Notes under the pieces: generated by a model | What the model was told of the DNA's origin: nothing | The model's database searches: none | What the model saw: the letters and a program-made list of their open reading frames with translations, nothing else | In this document: one piece after another, positions 35,190 to 44,752 of the stretch | How positions within the stretch are numbered: position 1 is the stretch's first letter | How the letters are laid out: each line of letters begins with the position of its first letter | Translations under genes and position numbers: made by a program | Origin: Emticicia sp051209875 | Lineage (GTDB): Bacteria > Bacteroidota > Bacteroidia > Cytophagales > Spirosomataceae | Direction: 5' to 3' | DNA length: 64,000 nucleotides | NCBI RefSeq assembly: GCF_051209875.1 | Contig: NZ_JBNTQY010000002.1 | Location: 60,011 to 124,010 of the forward strand

Positions 35190-35735
35190 TTACCTTCTTC
35201 GGAAGACATGGCCATCATAATCTACAAAGTCCTCAATGAATAAGTCATGTGCATAAGCCTTGTAGTCAAAGTAATTATGTAAATGTTCTGGCATTTCATT
35301 TAAAATGCCATGCTCCTCAATGTATTGATAGGTAAATTCTAATTCTGCTCCTTCTGAGCCATCGTAATAGCCTTGATACTCATCGTTAAATTCTTGCATC
35401 AACTCTTCAAAATCTGTACCTTTATTAATGTCTTTATCTCCAATGAATAAGCCCAAAGCCTCGATGGATTCGTCTTCCATATCCTTGATTGCTTCAACGT
35501 AGTCGAATAATGTATCGCTCACTGAGCATTCTGAAATCAACTTTTTAGGGATATTTTGGTAATCTTGAAACATAAATTCTGGGTCTTCTTCATCACTGTG
35601 GAGCTCTTTGCAATATTCAAAGAAAGAATCTTTGGTATCATAAATTTCTAAATCTACCCATTCGCCAAAGATTGAGCCGTTGTTGTATTTAGCGTAAGTA
35701 CCAACATAAATTTGAGGTGTTTGTGAAGTTTTCAT
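35190..35735 (-). CDS. ardA: Antirestriction protein ArdA
   Basis: A 181-residue, strongly acidic DNA-mimic protein. It has the ArdA layout: QIYVGTYAKYNNGSIFGEWV at the N-terminus, an acidic centre (EEDPEFMFQDYQNIP) and the conserved C-terminus NYFDYKAYAHDLFIEDFVDY. ArdA blocks Type I restriction enzymes by mimicking bent B-DNA, protecting conjugative DNA on entry. It is downstream of the four-gene modification/nuclease operon on the same strand, separated by a 427-base structured non-coding region, which suggests independent expression. It is a hallmark of conjugative elements. Confidence 0.9.
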   Translation of the reverse strand: MKTSQTPQIYVGTYAKYNNGSIFGEWVDLEIYDTKDSFFEYCKELHSDEEDPEFMFQDYQNIPKKLISECSVSDTLFDYVEAIKDMEDESIEALGLFIGDKDINKGTDFEELMQEFNDEYQGYYDGSEGAELEFTYQYIEEHGILNEMPEHLHNYFDYKAYAHDLFIEDFVDYDGHVFRRR

Positions 35736-36162
35736 TGAAAAAAATGATTAAAATTTAGTAGCCCGGCACTCGCACGAGCAATCGCCGATTCCAACACGAG
35801 AATAGAATGACAGGGCAACGCTCCTCGATTGCAAACCCATTTGATGGTTTACGGTGCGTTGGGTTTTGTGATGAGCTAAAAAATCAAATGACGTAGTGAA
35901 GGCTTGCGGTTGTCAGGCTATTTCTCGTAATTTTCGATGCACAGTGTGAAAAAATGTGCGTGGGAAAAACGTAATGAAGTCCGCTTCCCGCTTGTGCAAA
36001 GCAAAAAAGGCTCTTTGAGAGTTTGTTTTTTCTGCAAGATGGCAATGTGCCTTTTGTGTGGGTCGGCTCAGTGATTTATGTTTTGGAAGAGAGTAACTTT
36101 TATCCGATTGACAAAGTTATTGCAAATCGCTTGGCAATTGGATAAGGGTTACGGTTATAACT
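35736..36162. other. Structured non-coding region upstream of ardA
   Basis: Compositionally distinct from its surroundings (more GC, no long reading frame), with several inverted repeats: AAACCCA...TGGGTTT around 35840-35870, GCAAAAAA...TTTTTTCTGC around 36000-36040, and the 18-base stem at 36093-36152. Such a leader could be a single-strand-active promoter for early antirestriction expression, an oriT-like region or an RNA. These are inferences. Confidence 0.5.
36093..36152. repeat. 18-bp stem with 24-base loop
   Basis: GTAACTTTTATCCGATTG (36093-36110) pairs along all 18 positions with CAATTGGATAAGGGTTAC (36135-36152), counting three G:T pairs. It lies 10 bases after the end of the GIY-YIG gene. 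The G:T pairs, which preserve pairing in the plus-strand sense, suggest selection for a folded strand. Confidence 0.65.
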
Positions 36163-37356
36163 TTATCTTTTCAAAATCTCTTCGTTCTCAGAATCATAGC
36201 AATAATAAATGATATTTCCCGAAATTATCAATTCAATGGCTTGTTCTATAATGTTCAAAGGAGCAATAAACCACTCTCTCGGCGTGTGTCTATTGCCGTT
36301 TTTATCAAAAATATCAATGCTTAGGCAGGCTTTTCCGAAAAATGTATGTAGCATTTGCTCCAGTTTATGAGTGTTCATATTAAAGCATTTAAAGGTCATA
36401 ATTATTCTGACATCTGCCATTAAGTAAGTTGGCTCTTGACTGGCATTTTTTATGCGTTCTTCGACTTCGACAGTCGAAAAACCAATTTTATAAAGATTTG
36501 TAATCTCTTTAATTTCGTGCTTTTCGCTCTTTGATTTCAGTATGTAGATATAGCCAGATTCTTGGTCGTTTTCATTGATATTGCTAAATTTCTCTTTAAA
36601 TGTATCAGCTACTCTATCAGCATTTTCGCTTACTGTTTTGCCATTTGCATATAACAATTTTTCGACTGAACGTTTTAGCATATTAGATTCTGTACTGTTT
36701 TCAAATATACACCTCGTTCGTCCATCTTCTCTTACTCGTGTACCATCTGTTCTGTAATGGTCTTTTTTAGAAATATTGATTTCTTTTAATAAAAACAGCA
36801 CGCCATTATGCACATAAAAAGTATTTTCACGTAGATTGCCCATCTTAAATTCTACCAATTTTCTTTTACCACTGGATAAATCCTTCTGTACATCTTTTAG
36901 TGATTGCTCAAACTGGTCGAAATCTTTGCATGGTTTTCGTCTTGCTACAAAATCCGTACTGGCTCTTTCATCAATATCTTTTACGTGTTTTAGGTCAAAA
37001 AGCCCTTCCGAATCATCATCAAGTAAGCCCAACATATCATCAGAAAGAATATCATCCAACGAATTGATTTCTTTTTCTTCATAAATCAAAAGCCCAAATC
37101 TATCATGACTTTTGAGCATTTCCATCTTTGTTGGACTCTCTCTGAGCGACTTTAATCTTGCATATAATTGGTGTTCTTGCACGCCACCACCTTGTTTTGG
37201 CTCACGCTTATGTTTTTCAAAAAACGTGTTCAGTTCTTCAAATGAAGTCAAAAGGCGTTCGTCGGCATTGCGTGCCGATGTATTTGCTGGCTTTACGTTC
37301 AATAAGCCAAAAGGGTCATTGCCGAATATTTCGTCGAGTACACTTTGCTTATCCAT
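36163..37356 (-). CDS. GIY-YIG (T5orf172-like) nuclease-domain protein
   Basis: A 397-residue protein. The ATG at 37356 is preferred over a GTG two codons upstream. The N-terminal two thirds (1-250) is an uncharacterised charged region with RLKSLRESPTKMEMLKSHDR and DGTRVREDGRTRCIFENSTE. The C-terminal domain (about 265-385) is GIY-YIG/T5orf172-like: SGYIYILKSKS, NLYKIGFSTVEVEERIKNAS and EQMLHTFFGKA, with HTPREWFIAP. It overlaps the helicase gene by 8 bases and is the last gene of the methylase-nuclease-helicase operon. It is probably the effector or an accessory nuclease. Confidence 0.75.
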   Translation of the reverse strand: MDKQSVLDEIFGNDPFGLLNVKPANTSARNADERLLTSFEELNTFFEKHKREPKQGGGVQEHQLYARLKSLRESPTKMEMLKSHDRFGLLIYEEKEINSLDDILSDDMLGLLDDDSEGLFDLKHVKDIDERASTDFVARRKPCKDFDQFEQSLKDVQKDLSSGKRKLVEFKMGNLRENTFYVHNGVLFLLKEINISKKDHYRTDGTRVREDGRTRCIFENSTESNMLKRSVEKLLYANGKTVSENADRVADTFKEKFSNINENDQESGYIYILKSKSEKHEIKEITNLYKIGFSTVEVEERIKNASQEPTYLMADVRIIMTFKCFNMNTHKLEQMLHTFFGKACLSIDIFDKNGNRHTPREWFIAPLNIIEQAIELIISGNIIYYCYDSENEEILKR

Positions 37357-39475
37357 TGGCACGTTTACGTTTTTCTTCTTTTAGATAAATGATACATTCA
37401 GCCATGCGTCGTTCGAGTGGGTCGGTAGCTTGAAGGCTTGGCTCTCGGTCGTATGTTTTCTTGAAATTGATAATTTTGAGCCATAGAATCTTGGCTTCTT
37501 CAAAATCCATCTTGATTCTTGATACCTCTATGGCTTCCTGTATGACTTTCAAGACTTTTGGTGTAACATCTTTTGATAAAATTTCAAAAGCTTTTTGGAA
37601 TGGATTAATTGTATCAATCAAATCAATGTGTAAATCATCAATGTTTACAAATTGCCCTGCCATTCTGATAAAACGTTTGTCGGCTTCGGGAATACCATCG
37701 GCGTTTTGTGGCATATTTACCACCATTTTACTAAATGAATTGGCTTCGTCAGTTGTTAAGTCGGGGTAAATGTTTTTAATGATTTTTGGAATCAATTCAT
37801 TGTTTATCTGGTATTGTGGCAGGCTTTCGGCAAGTGCCAGAATGATGGTTTCGTCTTTTTGGATGCTTTTTTGTAGTTCTTTTACGTCAATCATTAGCGT
37901 ATTTTTTACTACCGAATCAAGCACAACGTATTGCCGCACTTCTTCTACTTCGTCAGGGCTGAGTGTTGGATATTTTTCTTGTATAATCTTCGGTATCAGC
38001 ACTTTATTGATTACTTCGGGGTCGATATTGCCTGGCATTGCTCGCAACATGGTTGGGTCTTGCAGAATCGTTGCTTTCAAATCGTTTAAATCTGCTTCAA
38101 CAATATCCTTTACTCGCTTAGATGATGGTGTGCGAAAACCTCTGATTTTTATCTCACCTGCTTCTGCTTTGTCTTCGTCTGATAGTTTGGTTTTAAACTT
38201 AAAATTAGGTGCAAGCACTTGCTCCATGAGCAAAGATGCCGTGATTGCCTTCAGCATATTATTGACCGATAGTTTTACCAAATCATCGGTAGCATCGGGT
38301 TGGGCAATGAGGTTTGTAAATTGTGCATGGTTTTTATTATTACTATCACGGGTGCAACGACCAATGATTTGAATAATCTCGGTCAACGAACCTCTATAAC
38401 CTACTGTGAGGGCGTGTTCGCAATAGGGCCAGTCGAAGCCTTCTTTTGCCATTCCGAGGGCAATAATCAAGTCCATGTCATCAACTGACTTGATTTCTCT
38501 CAGGTAATTTTGAATTTTATCTCGGTCTTTTGCCGTGTCATTTACTAAATCGGCTACTTTCAGGATTTTACCGTCTGAATGCCGTTTTACATGAATTACA
38601 CCTGTTTGAGAATCTATTTTCAAAATCTCGCCAATGGCATCTAAAATTGTTCCAACTTCCTTGTGCTTGTCTTTGGTAGATTCGCCCGAATTTACATTCG
38701 GAATGTGTAGGATTGTTTTTTTATCGGTATCCAAAATATCAAGAATAGCCGAAGTATAGCGTCCTTGATAAAAATGATAGCCAATTCCTAAAGACTTTAG
38801 GTATTGATAGCCGTTGAGTTGCTCATAATAATTGTAGGTTACTTTGGCAAACTTAGCTTCGTCTTCAGGCGTTAGCACTGGCACGGCATCGCCTCTAAAA
38901 TACGAACCCGTCATTGCGACAATATGGGTCGTTGAGCGTGCCATGATGCTCCGCAATAATTCACCCAGACGGCTGTCGCCATCGGCTGAAACGTGGTGAA
39001 ACTCGTCAATGGCCAACAAAACATTATTAAATGCCGTTTCTTCTACTTCTTCAAAGGCAAACCGCAGGGTGGCGTGCGTGCAAATCAGTATTTTTTCATC
39101 ATTCGCCAAAAAGTTTTTGAATGATTTTACTTTACTGCTGCTGCCGTCGTTGCCAGGCGTGCAAAGATTATAATTATCGTTGGGTTCCCAATTGGCAAAA
39201 AAACCACCGTCTTTCAATAAAGTTTTGCTGAATGAACCACCGATTGATTTTTCGGGAACGGCAACAATTACTTTTTTGATGCCTTGATGCACCAATTTAT
39301 CAAGAGCAATAAACATCAATGCCCTACTTTTGCCCGATGCGGGCGGAGCTTTCAATAAAAGGTATTGAGCATCACGATACTGGTATGCTTTTTCTTGCAT
39401 TTCTCGCATACCATAAGGATTGGTGCGTGAACTTTGCCCTGTTTGGGCGTAGGTTACGTGGACTATATCGGGCAT
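37349..39475 (-). CDS. SF2 DEAD/DEAH helicase of a restriction-like system
   Basis: A 708-residue superfamily-2 helicase resembling Type III/Type I restriction translocases. Motifs: I LLLKAPPASGKSRALM at about 38-53, II LLAIDEFHHVSADGD, III VAMTGSYF, and VI IIQIIGRCTRDSNN at about 350. The C-terminal half (400-708) is helical and of unknown function. It lies 1 base after the DUF1016 nuclease gene and overlaps the GIY-YIG gene, so all are co-translated. It presumably supplies DNA translocation or unwinding for a defence complex. Confidence 0.85.
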   Translation of the reverse strand: MPDIVHVTYAQTGQSSRTNPYGMREMQEKAYQYRDAQYLLLKAPPASGKSRALMFIALDKLVHQGIKKVIVAVPEKSIGGSFSKTLLKDGGFFANWEPNDNYNLCTPGNDGSSSKVKSFKNFLANDEKILICTHATLRFAFEEVEETAFNNVLLAIDEFHHVSADGDSRLGELLRSIMARSTTHIVAMTGSYFRGDAVPVLTPEDEAKFAKVTYNYYEQLNGYQYLKSLGIGYHFYQGRYTSAILDILDTDKKTILHIPNVNSGESTKDKHKEVGTILDAIGEILKIDSQTGVIHVKRHSDGKILKVADLVNDTAKDRDKIQNYLREIKSVDDMDLIIALGMAKEGFDWPYCEHALTVGYRGSLTEIIQIIGRCTRDSNNKNHAQFTNLIAQPDATDDLVKLSVNNMLKAITASLLMEQVLAPNFKFKTKLSDEDKAEAGEIKIRGFRTPSSKRVKDIVEADLNDLKATILQDPTMLRAMPGNIDPEVINKVLIPKIIQEKYPTLSPDEVEEVRQYVVLDSVVKNTLMIDVKELQKSIQKDETIILALAESLPQYQINNELIPKIIKNIYPDLTTDEANSFSKMVVNMPQNADGIPEADKRFIRMAGQFVNIDDLHIDLIDTINPFQKAFEILSKDVTPKVLKVIQEAIEVSRIKMDFEEAKILWLKIINFKKTYDREPSLQATDPLERRMAECIIYLKEEKRKRANG

Positions 39476-39476
39476 A

Positions 39477-40538
39477 TTATTCGATGTTTTTCAATTCGTT
39501 TTCAATCTCCTCGATTGAGGGCAAACTACTTTTGAAGTCGTTTGGAAATAATTTTGTAAGCTGATACTCCGAAACACCCATTGGCTGATTGATGTCTTTT
39601 AGTGCATATTCGGCAATGACATCGTTTTTGTCTTTACAAATCAATAGGCCAATGGTTGGATTATCGGTTGGATGTCTCAATAAATCATTGGCTGCTGACA
39701 AGTAAAAACTCAATTTACCTGCGTATTCGGGTATAAAACTGGTTGCTTTTAGCTCTATAACAATAAATGCCCTGAGTTTTAGGTGATAAAAAAGCAAGTC
39801 AATAAAATATTCCTGTCCGCTCACCATCATTGGTACTTGCTTACCTACGTAGGCAAAGCCTGTACCCAATTCTAATAAAAACTTGGTTACGTTATCTACC
39901 AAGGCGTTTTCTAATTCTCGTTCTTTGTAGTTTTCGGTTAATGTTAAGAAATCAAAATTATAGGGGTCTTTCAGAATTTGATGAGCGAGGTCAGAGCTGT
40001 TATCGGGCAACGTTAGCTTGAAATTAGTAATGGCTTTGCCTTGGCGATTGTATAAATCACTTTTGATTTGCAAACCCAATATATCTCTGCTCCAACCATT
40101 TTCGATGGTTTTTTGAATATAAAAATAAGCTTCAGCAATAGAGTGGGCCTTTGTAATAATCAAAATATTATGCCCCCAAGGAATTTGTGCCACAGCTTGT
40201 TGCACTATTTGGTTAGGCGAATCGTTCTCAGATAGTGCAACAACCTGTTGCACTATCTGTCTGTTGTAAAATTGATAAAACTTTTGAGCGTTGAATAGAT
40301 TTCGTCTTGAAAGTCCTTCCATATTAGGAAATTCACTCTTTAAATCTTTTGACAACTGTTCAACAAACTTGGCTCCCCATGCTGTTTGTTTTTCGGCAAT
40401 CATTTTGCCCAAATCCCAATAAAACTCTATCAATGCACTGTTTACCGCAATGGCGGCTTTGAGTTGGCTTGAGCGTATCTTGGTTTTAAGGTCGCTCAAC
40501 CAGTTTTTATATTCGGTATCTTTAAAAATCTCGTTCAT
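39477..40538 (-). CDS. DUF1016/YhcG-family PD-(D/E)XK nuclease
   Basis: A 353-residue protein with the two YhcG domains: an N-terminal DUF1016 helical domain (about 10-165: YWDLGKMIAEKQTAWGAKFV and GLSRRNLFNAQKFYQFYNRQ) and a C-terminal PD-(D/E)XK fold at about 180-330, with YFIDLLFYHLKLRAFIVIEL, whose D and E-x-K (IELKAT) are the catalytic residues. Many family members sit next to restriction or toxin genes. An insertion IVQQVVALSENDSPNQ duplicates the neighbouring IVQQAVA; the DNA there is a palindrome. It overlaps the methylase stop by 4 bases (ATGA). Confidence 0.85.
   Translation of the reverse strand: MNEIFKDTEYKNWLSDLKTKIRSSQLKAAIAVNSALIEFYWDLGKMIAEKQTAWGAKFVEQLSKDLKSEFPNMEGLSRRNLFNAQKFYQFYNRQIVQQVVALSENDSPNQIVQQAVAQIPWGHNILIITKAHSIAEAYFYIQKTIENGWSRDILGLQIKSDLYNRQGKAITNFKLTLPDNSSDLAHQILKDPYNFDFLTLTENYKERELENALVDNVTKFLLELGTGFAYVGKQVPMMVSGQEYFIDLLFYHLKLRAFIVIELKATSFIPEYAGKLSFYLSAANDLLRHPTDNPTIGLLICKDKNDVIAEYALKDINQPMGVSEYQLTKLFPNDFKSSLPSIEEIENELKNIE
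40230..40258. repeat. Palindrome with 13-bp arms inside the DUF1016 gene
   Basis: AGATAGTGCAACA (40230-40242) and TGTTGCACTATCT (40246-40258) around ACC, plus a third direct copy of TGTTGCACTAT at 40198-40208. It accounts for the duplicated IVQQ-VA segment of the protein. Confidence 0.75.
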
Positions 40539-43249
40539 TTCTTTTTCTTCTTTTCTTTCTTTTCCATTTCAAACAGCGTCCCCTTTACTTTCTCTTCGGC
40601 AATCATTTGCTCGTAGAGTTTAAACAAATATTCCAATCGTTCTTCATCACTTTCAAAGGGTTTGGAGCGGTAGCATCGCTCTACAGCCAAATCGTTTTGA
40701 TGATGGGCTTCTCGCAAGCCTTCGGGCATTTTATCGGGGTCGTAGAGTTGGGCAAGGGTCTTTTCAGAGTGGGCTTCTCGTTCTTCCAAAATCCTATATA
40801 CACTTTGCTCCAGTTCTTGCTTTTGTCGCTCCGAAATTGGTGGGAATGGGAAAGTGTTGTAGCTTAATGTATTAGAATATTGGTAATCATTTCTCATTCT
40901 GGAACTGGTGATGCTTAACCAAAGCATATGCAGTTTTGATGTTAGAACAGAAAAAATAAAAGGCTGTGCATCGTATATCACTTGTGCCTTATTACTAATT
41001 ACAGTATTTTGGTCTAAAAAACCAATAGGGATATAAAATCTTCTAAACGATGAAATTATTGGGAAAATAATAGATGTTGTGTCTTTATGCTTAATCTCAT
41101 CAAATTTATAAGAATATTGTGACTTTTTTACGGTAGCTTCTTTTTGACTGTTCAGTCTAAAAATTCGACAATTATCTATTCTTACTTTAATAGGAGGAAT
41201 ATTTTCAGCTTCTATTACTTGTGAATCTTCAATCCAGAGACACCACCTTTTTTTATCGTTTATGAAATCATCTCCACCCATATATATTTTTAGGAATTTA
41301 TGGGATTCTGGGTGCTTATATAATAACTCAAACCTTTCTACTTCGGATAATATTAAATTACCGTCGTCTGTCGGTTGGCTTCCTCTAACCATCAAAGGAA
41401 TATTGGCAATTGGCTTATTCCGTGGATATATACATAGGTTGGAGCCAGACGTTAAATATGGACTAATTCCTTTGACATAAAAAAAGTTATTATTAGTGTA
41501 TATTTTTTTATCTTTGATAAATTGTGTGGGAGATACTCCAACGATTATGCAAGTAACTCCAGCTTTATCCTTTGCATTATTTGTCCAGTTGAAAGACTGA
41601 TATCCAAATTTAATTTCTTGCTTTTGCTCAAAAATATATGGCCACAGTAAAGAGACTTGTTCACCTTGACAAATTGAATTTGTCGAAACAAAAGCAAAAG
41701 TACCATTTTGTTTGACGAAGTAGTCAGATGAAATTTTGAACCAGCAAGCTATGTAGTCAAGTTTAGCAAAGTTTGAGAACTCAATAAATACATGTGCCAT
41801 ATCCATTTTTTGCTCATCACTTTGGTTTTTTGATCCTAAGTACGGCGGATTTCCAAGAATATAGATTTCATCACCTTCATTCTTTCGACAAACACTTTCC
41901 CAATCAACGCGGCAGGCGTTTCCGTGTACGATATTGCCAGTTTCTTTGAGCGGCAATGCGGGGCGAGTACGACCAAACTCCTTAAAAAACGATTGGTTCA
42001 TTTGATGTTCGGCCAGCCAAAGGCTCAGAATAGCTACTTCATGGGCAAAATCATCTAACTCAATGCCATAAAAATTGCCCAAATGTATGCCCGAAAACTG
42101 CGTGCTAAAGGTTTTGGTAACGTTGTCAATTTCCTTAAAAATCGCCATTTCGAGCTTGCGTAGTTCTTTGTAGGCAATAATCAAAAAATTGCCCGAGCCA
42201 CAGGCAGGGTCAAAGATTTTTATATTCCAAATGCGTTTTAGCAACTCATTCAGTTTCTTAATATTACCTTTAGCACTTTCAAATTCTTGGTAGAGTTCAT
42301 CTAAAAAAAGTGGTTCAATTACCTTCATAATATTAGGAACTGAGGTATAGTGCATCCCCAACCCACCACGATGCTCAGGAGTAATAACGGCCTGAATCAT
42401 TGAACCAAAAATATCAGGGTTGATGGCCGACCAGTCGAGTTCGCCTGAGCTAATTAGAATTTGTCGGCTACGTCGGCTAAAAATAGGTGCATGGTGAGCG
42501 TTTCGGAATAAACCACCATTTACGTAGGGAAACTCTTTTAAATATTTTGGTAATGTTTCGGGGCGTGCGGCAGTATTCAGCGTTTCAAATAACCTATCCA
42601 AATAGGTGTTTAAGTCACTACCATCAGTTTGGGTGTGGCTACTTATGCTATTGGTAAAGATTCCTTTCTCGAAAATGCCTGTATCTTCGGCAAAAAAACA
42701 GAATAATAACCTTGATAAAAACACATTGAGGTTGTGTACGTCTTCTTTGGTTTTTATGGCATTGTCTTTCGTAATTTCGTCATAAAGCCTTGCCATGCGT
42801 TCGGCTGCTTTTACGTCGGCAGGATTTTCGTACTGTACTTGGGCTTTTTCCATGCCCGCCCAAGGCAAAAAGAAATCGAAATGCTTGGGCAGGTCGGTTA
42901 AGGCAATATCAAGCGAATCGGTAGTTTTGGTATCGAGAGCCAATAGCTTTTCGTAATCGGTCAAAATTACAAACCGTGGACTGTGCTTTGTTGCCCTTTC
43001 ACTGGTTTTTATTCGCTCAAAAAGCTCGTATAAATCTTCGTTTTGTACGGCTTTGAAAAACAATTGCTTTTTCCATGCCACTTCGCCTTCAACTTTCGAT
43101 AGGTTCAGTCCGCCATCTTGCAAGCGTTTGATGGTGCTTTTAGGTGTATCATATGTCTGCAACAAATCATAGATAAAATTTGTGGGCGTAGCTTTATCAA
43201 AATCAGTGATTAATTGCTGAAGGTTTTGTTCGATTTGAGCGATATTCAT
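40535..43249 (-). CDS. MmeI-like class I SAM-dependent DNA methyltransferase
   Basis: A 904-residue N6-adenine methylase of the MmeI/Type IIL-like group. SAM motif I FDPACGSGNFLIIAYKELRK lies at about 340, and motif IV GNPPYLG at about 466. A helical connector with RLLFCFFAEDTGIFEKG and GGLFRNA, and a C-terminal target-recognition half follow the typical order. The N-terminal region (about 1-130) does not show the nuclease D...E-x-K motif of MmeI, so cutting may be done by the downstream nucleases. First gene of a four-gene operon with DUF1016 nuclease, SF2 helicase and GIY-YIG protein; it probably marks self DNA. Confidence 0.85.
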   Translation of the reverse strand: MNIAQIEQNLQQLITDFDKATPTNFIYDLLQTYDTPKSTIKRLQDGGLNLSKVEGEVAWKKQLFFKAVQNEDLYELFERIKTSERATKHSPRFVILTDYEKLLALDTKTTDSLDIALTDLPKHFDFFLPWAGMEKAQVQYENPADVKAAERMARLYDEITKDNAIKTKEDVHNLNVFLSRLLFCFFAEDTGIFEKGIFTNSISSHTQTDGSDLNTYLDRLFETLNTAARPETLPKYLKEFPYVNGGLFRNAHHAPIFSRRSRQILISSGELDWSAINPDIFGSMIQAVITPEHRGGLGMHYTSVPNIMKVIEPLFLDELYQEFESAKGNIKKLNELLKRIWNIKIFDPACGSGNFLIIAYKELRKLEMAIFKEIDNVTKTFSTQFSGIHLGNFYGIELDDFAHEVAILSLWLAEHQMNQSFFKEFGRTRPALPLKETGNIVHGNACRVDWESVCRKNEGDEIYILGNPPYLGSKNQSDEQKMDMAHVFIEFSNFAKLDYIACWFKISSDYFVKQNGTFAFVSTNSICQGEQVSLLWPYIFEQKQEIKFGYQSFNWTNNAKDKAGVTCIIVGVSPTQFIKDKKIYTNNNFFYVKGISPYLTSGSNLCIYPRNKPIANIPLMVRGSQPTDDGNLILSEVERFELLYKHPESHKFLKIYMGGDDFINDKKRWCLWIEDSQVIEAENIPPIKVRIDNCRIFRLNSQKEATVKKSQYSYKFDEIKHKDTTSIIFPIISSFRRFYIPIGFLDQNTVISNKAQVIYDAQPFIFSVLTSKLHMLWLSITSSRMRNDYQYSNTLSYNTFPFPPISERQKQELEQSVYRILEEREAHSEKTLAQLYDPDKMPEGLREAHHQNDLAVERCYRSKPFESDEERLEYLFKLYEQMIAEEKVKGTLFEMEKKEKKKKK

Positions 43250-43375
43250 GCTGTAACGGCGGTGTGTTTTGTAGGGTTGTTTGTAAAAGCTTGACGAAAG
43301 ACAAATATAATTGTTTTAATGTCAGATGGTACTATTTATTTATTGTACGGCAAGAGAGGCGAAGTAAATGACATT

Positions 43376-44727
43376 TCAGTTTTTTATTTGCCAATAGCCA
43401 CCTTTATCAGGGCCGATTCGCTCTAATTGTTGGTTTTCTTTTAGTTTTGCAATCTGTTTTTCAATCGCACTTTTTGATTTATTCAAAGAGATTGCTAATT
43501 CAGGTATCGTTATCAATGGATTTTCTTTAATTAACTCTAAGGTCTTCACCCTACTTTTCAACCCACTTTTCACCGTAGTTTTCACCGTAGTTTCTTCCGA
43601 CATTTTCTCCGACACACTTTGTGCTATTCTCGGTGAAAACCTTACATCAACACCACCCATTTCGAGGTCAAAATAAGGTTGTGGCACACCTGCAAGCGTA
43701 CACTCCTGTAATATTCTGGAGATGCCACGCCCCCATGATTCCACCATACCTGCTCTAAAAAAGGTATTTGAAACATCGGGATTTCGAGGCTTTGATGTGT
43801 GCGTAGTTACGAAACGTTCGAGTGTCCAATTAGGAGGTAATTCTCCATCATTCCAGATATATAAAGCATCAGGAAAAACCTTAATTTGAATTGGGCTACC
43901 GCTACTATAATCTTTGTGAGCAATGGCATTTAATACTGCCTCACGGAGTGATTTTTCGGGATATGGGTAAGTTTCAACCCTATATATACCTTCATAGCTA
44001 ATCATGGCACTCAAATATTTGCTCAGTAATAAATCCATTGTTTTATCTACTTGCTGCATGAGTGTACCATGTATTCGTCTTGATAAAGTATATCGGCAGG
44101 GTTAGCGAAGAAGCCAATTTTCACATACGCACCAGTAATATAGCGTTCGGGTCTTTCATGAAAAAGTAATAATGCCGCCCTTTTGAGCTGATTTTCTTCA
44201 ATCAGATTTAAGTGAATCAATAGTGTTTCATCTGATTCATTCAAAATATCATCTTCAACACGTTTAGACTTAGTAGCACGTTTTCTGAAATCATCAAAAG
44301 CACGAACATTCAAGTCTTTGATTTTGAGGTGAGGCATCGGAATAGAATCCCAGTGTTTGCCTGTTTTTTCGAGTAAAAATTTATTTAAAGCAAGCCCTTT
44401 TAGCTCTTGTTTGGTGCTACCACTCCGAAAATGATACTGACCTTTATAATTAATTGGATAAGGATATGGCTCAACAATGATTTCTAAATATTGTAAGTTG
44501 TTTTCAGAAAGTAGGTTTACATCGACCATTATTCCCAAAACATCACGCACTTTATTTGGAATATCTTCCAGTAATTTTTCGGCATCATCAACGCCACTAA
44601 CAATACCGTTATCATTAATACCAATATATAATGTACCGCCTTGGGCATTAGCAAAACCACAAATCCATTTGATATATTCATCACGCCAAGATTCTTTCCA
44701 CTCGGTATTTTGGTTTTCTTTTGTCAT
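43376..44727 (-). pseudogene. AlbA_2/ATP-binding (Schlafen-like, HATPase_4) regulator split by a frameshift
   Basis: Two overlapping minus-strand frames, 44047-44727 (226 aa) and 43376-44059 (227 aa), together make one protein of about 450-480 residues. The N-part is an AlbA_2 domain (NTEWKESWRDEYIKWICGFA, GGTLYIGINDNGIVSGV). The C-part begins MQQVDKTMDLLLSKYLSAMI and has SLREAVLNAIAHKDYSSGSP and WGRGISRILQECTLAG, typical of HATPase_4, then a winged-helix tail. In family members these parts are continuous (DE-x-HGSL-x-QVD); here a small deletion at about 44050-44062 breaks the frame. It is upstream of the methylase operon on the same strand. The second ATG lies inside the overlap, so reinitiation is possible. 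Confidence 0.75.
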
Positions 44728-44752
44728 ACTAAACTTTAAAATTCAATTTTGA

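Noticed and set aside
40535..43249. BREX PglX or DISARM methylase
   Set aside because: No BrxA/B/C/L, PglZ, DrmA/B/C or DUF1998 partner is present; the motif layout is MmeI-like.
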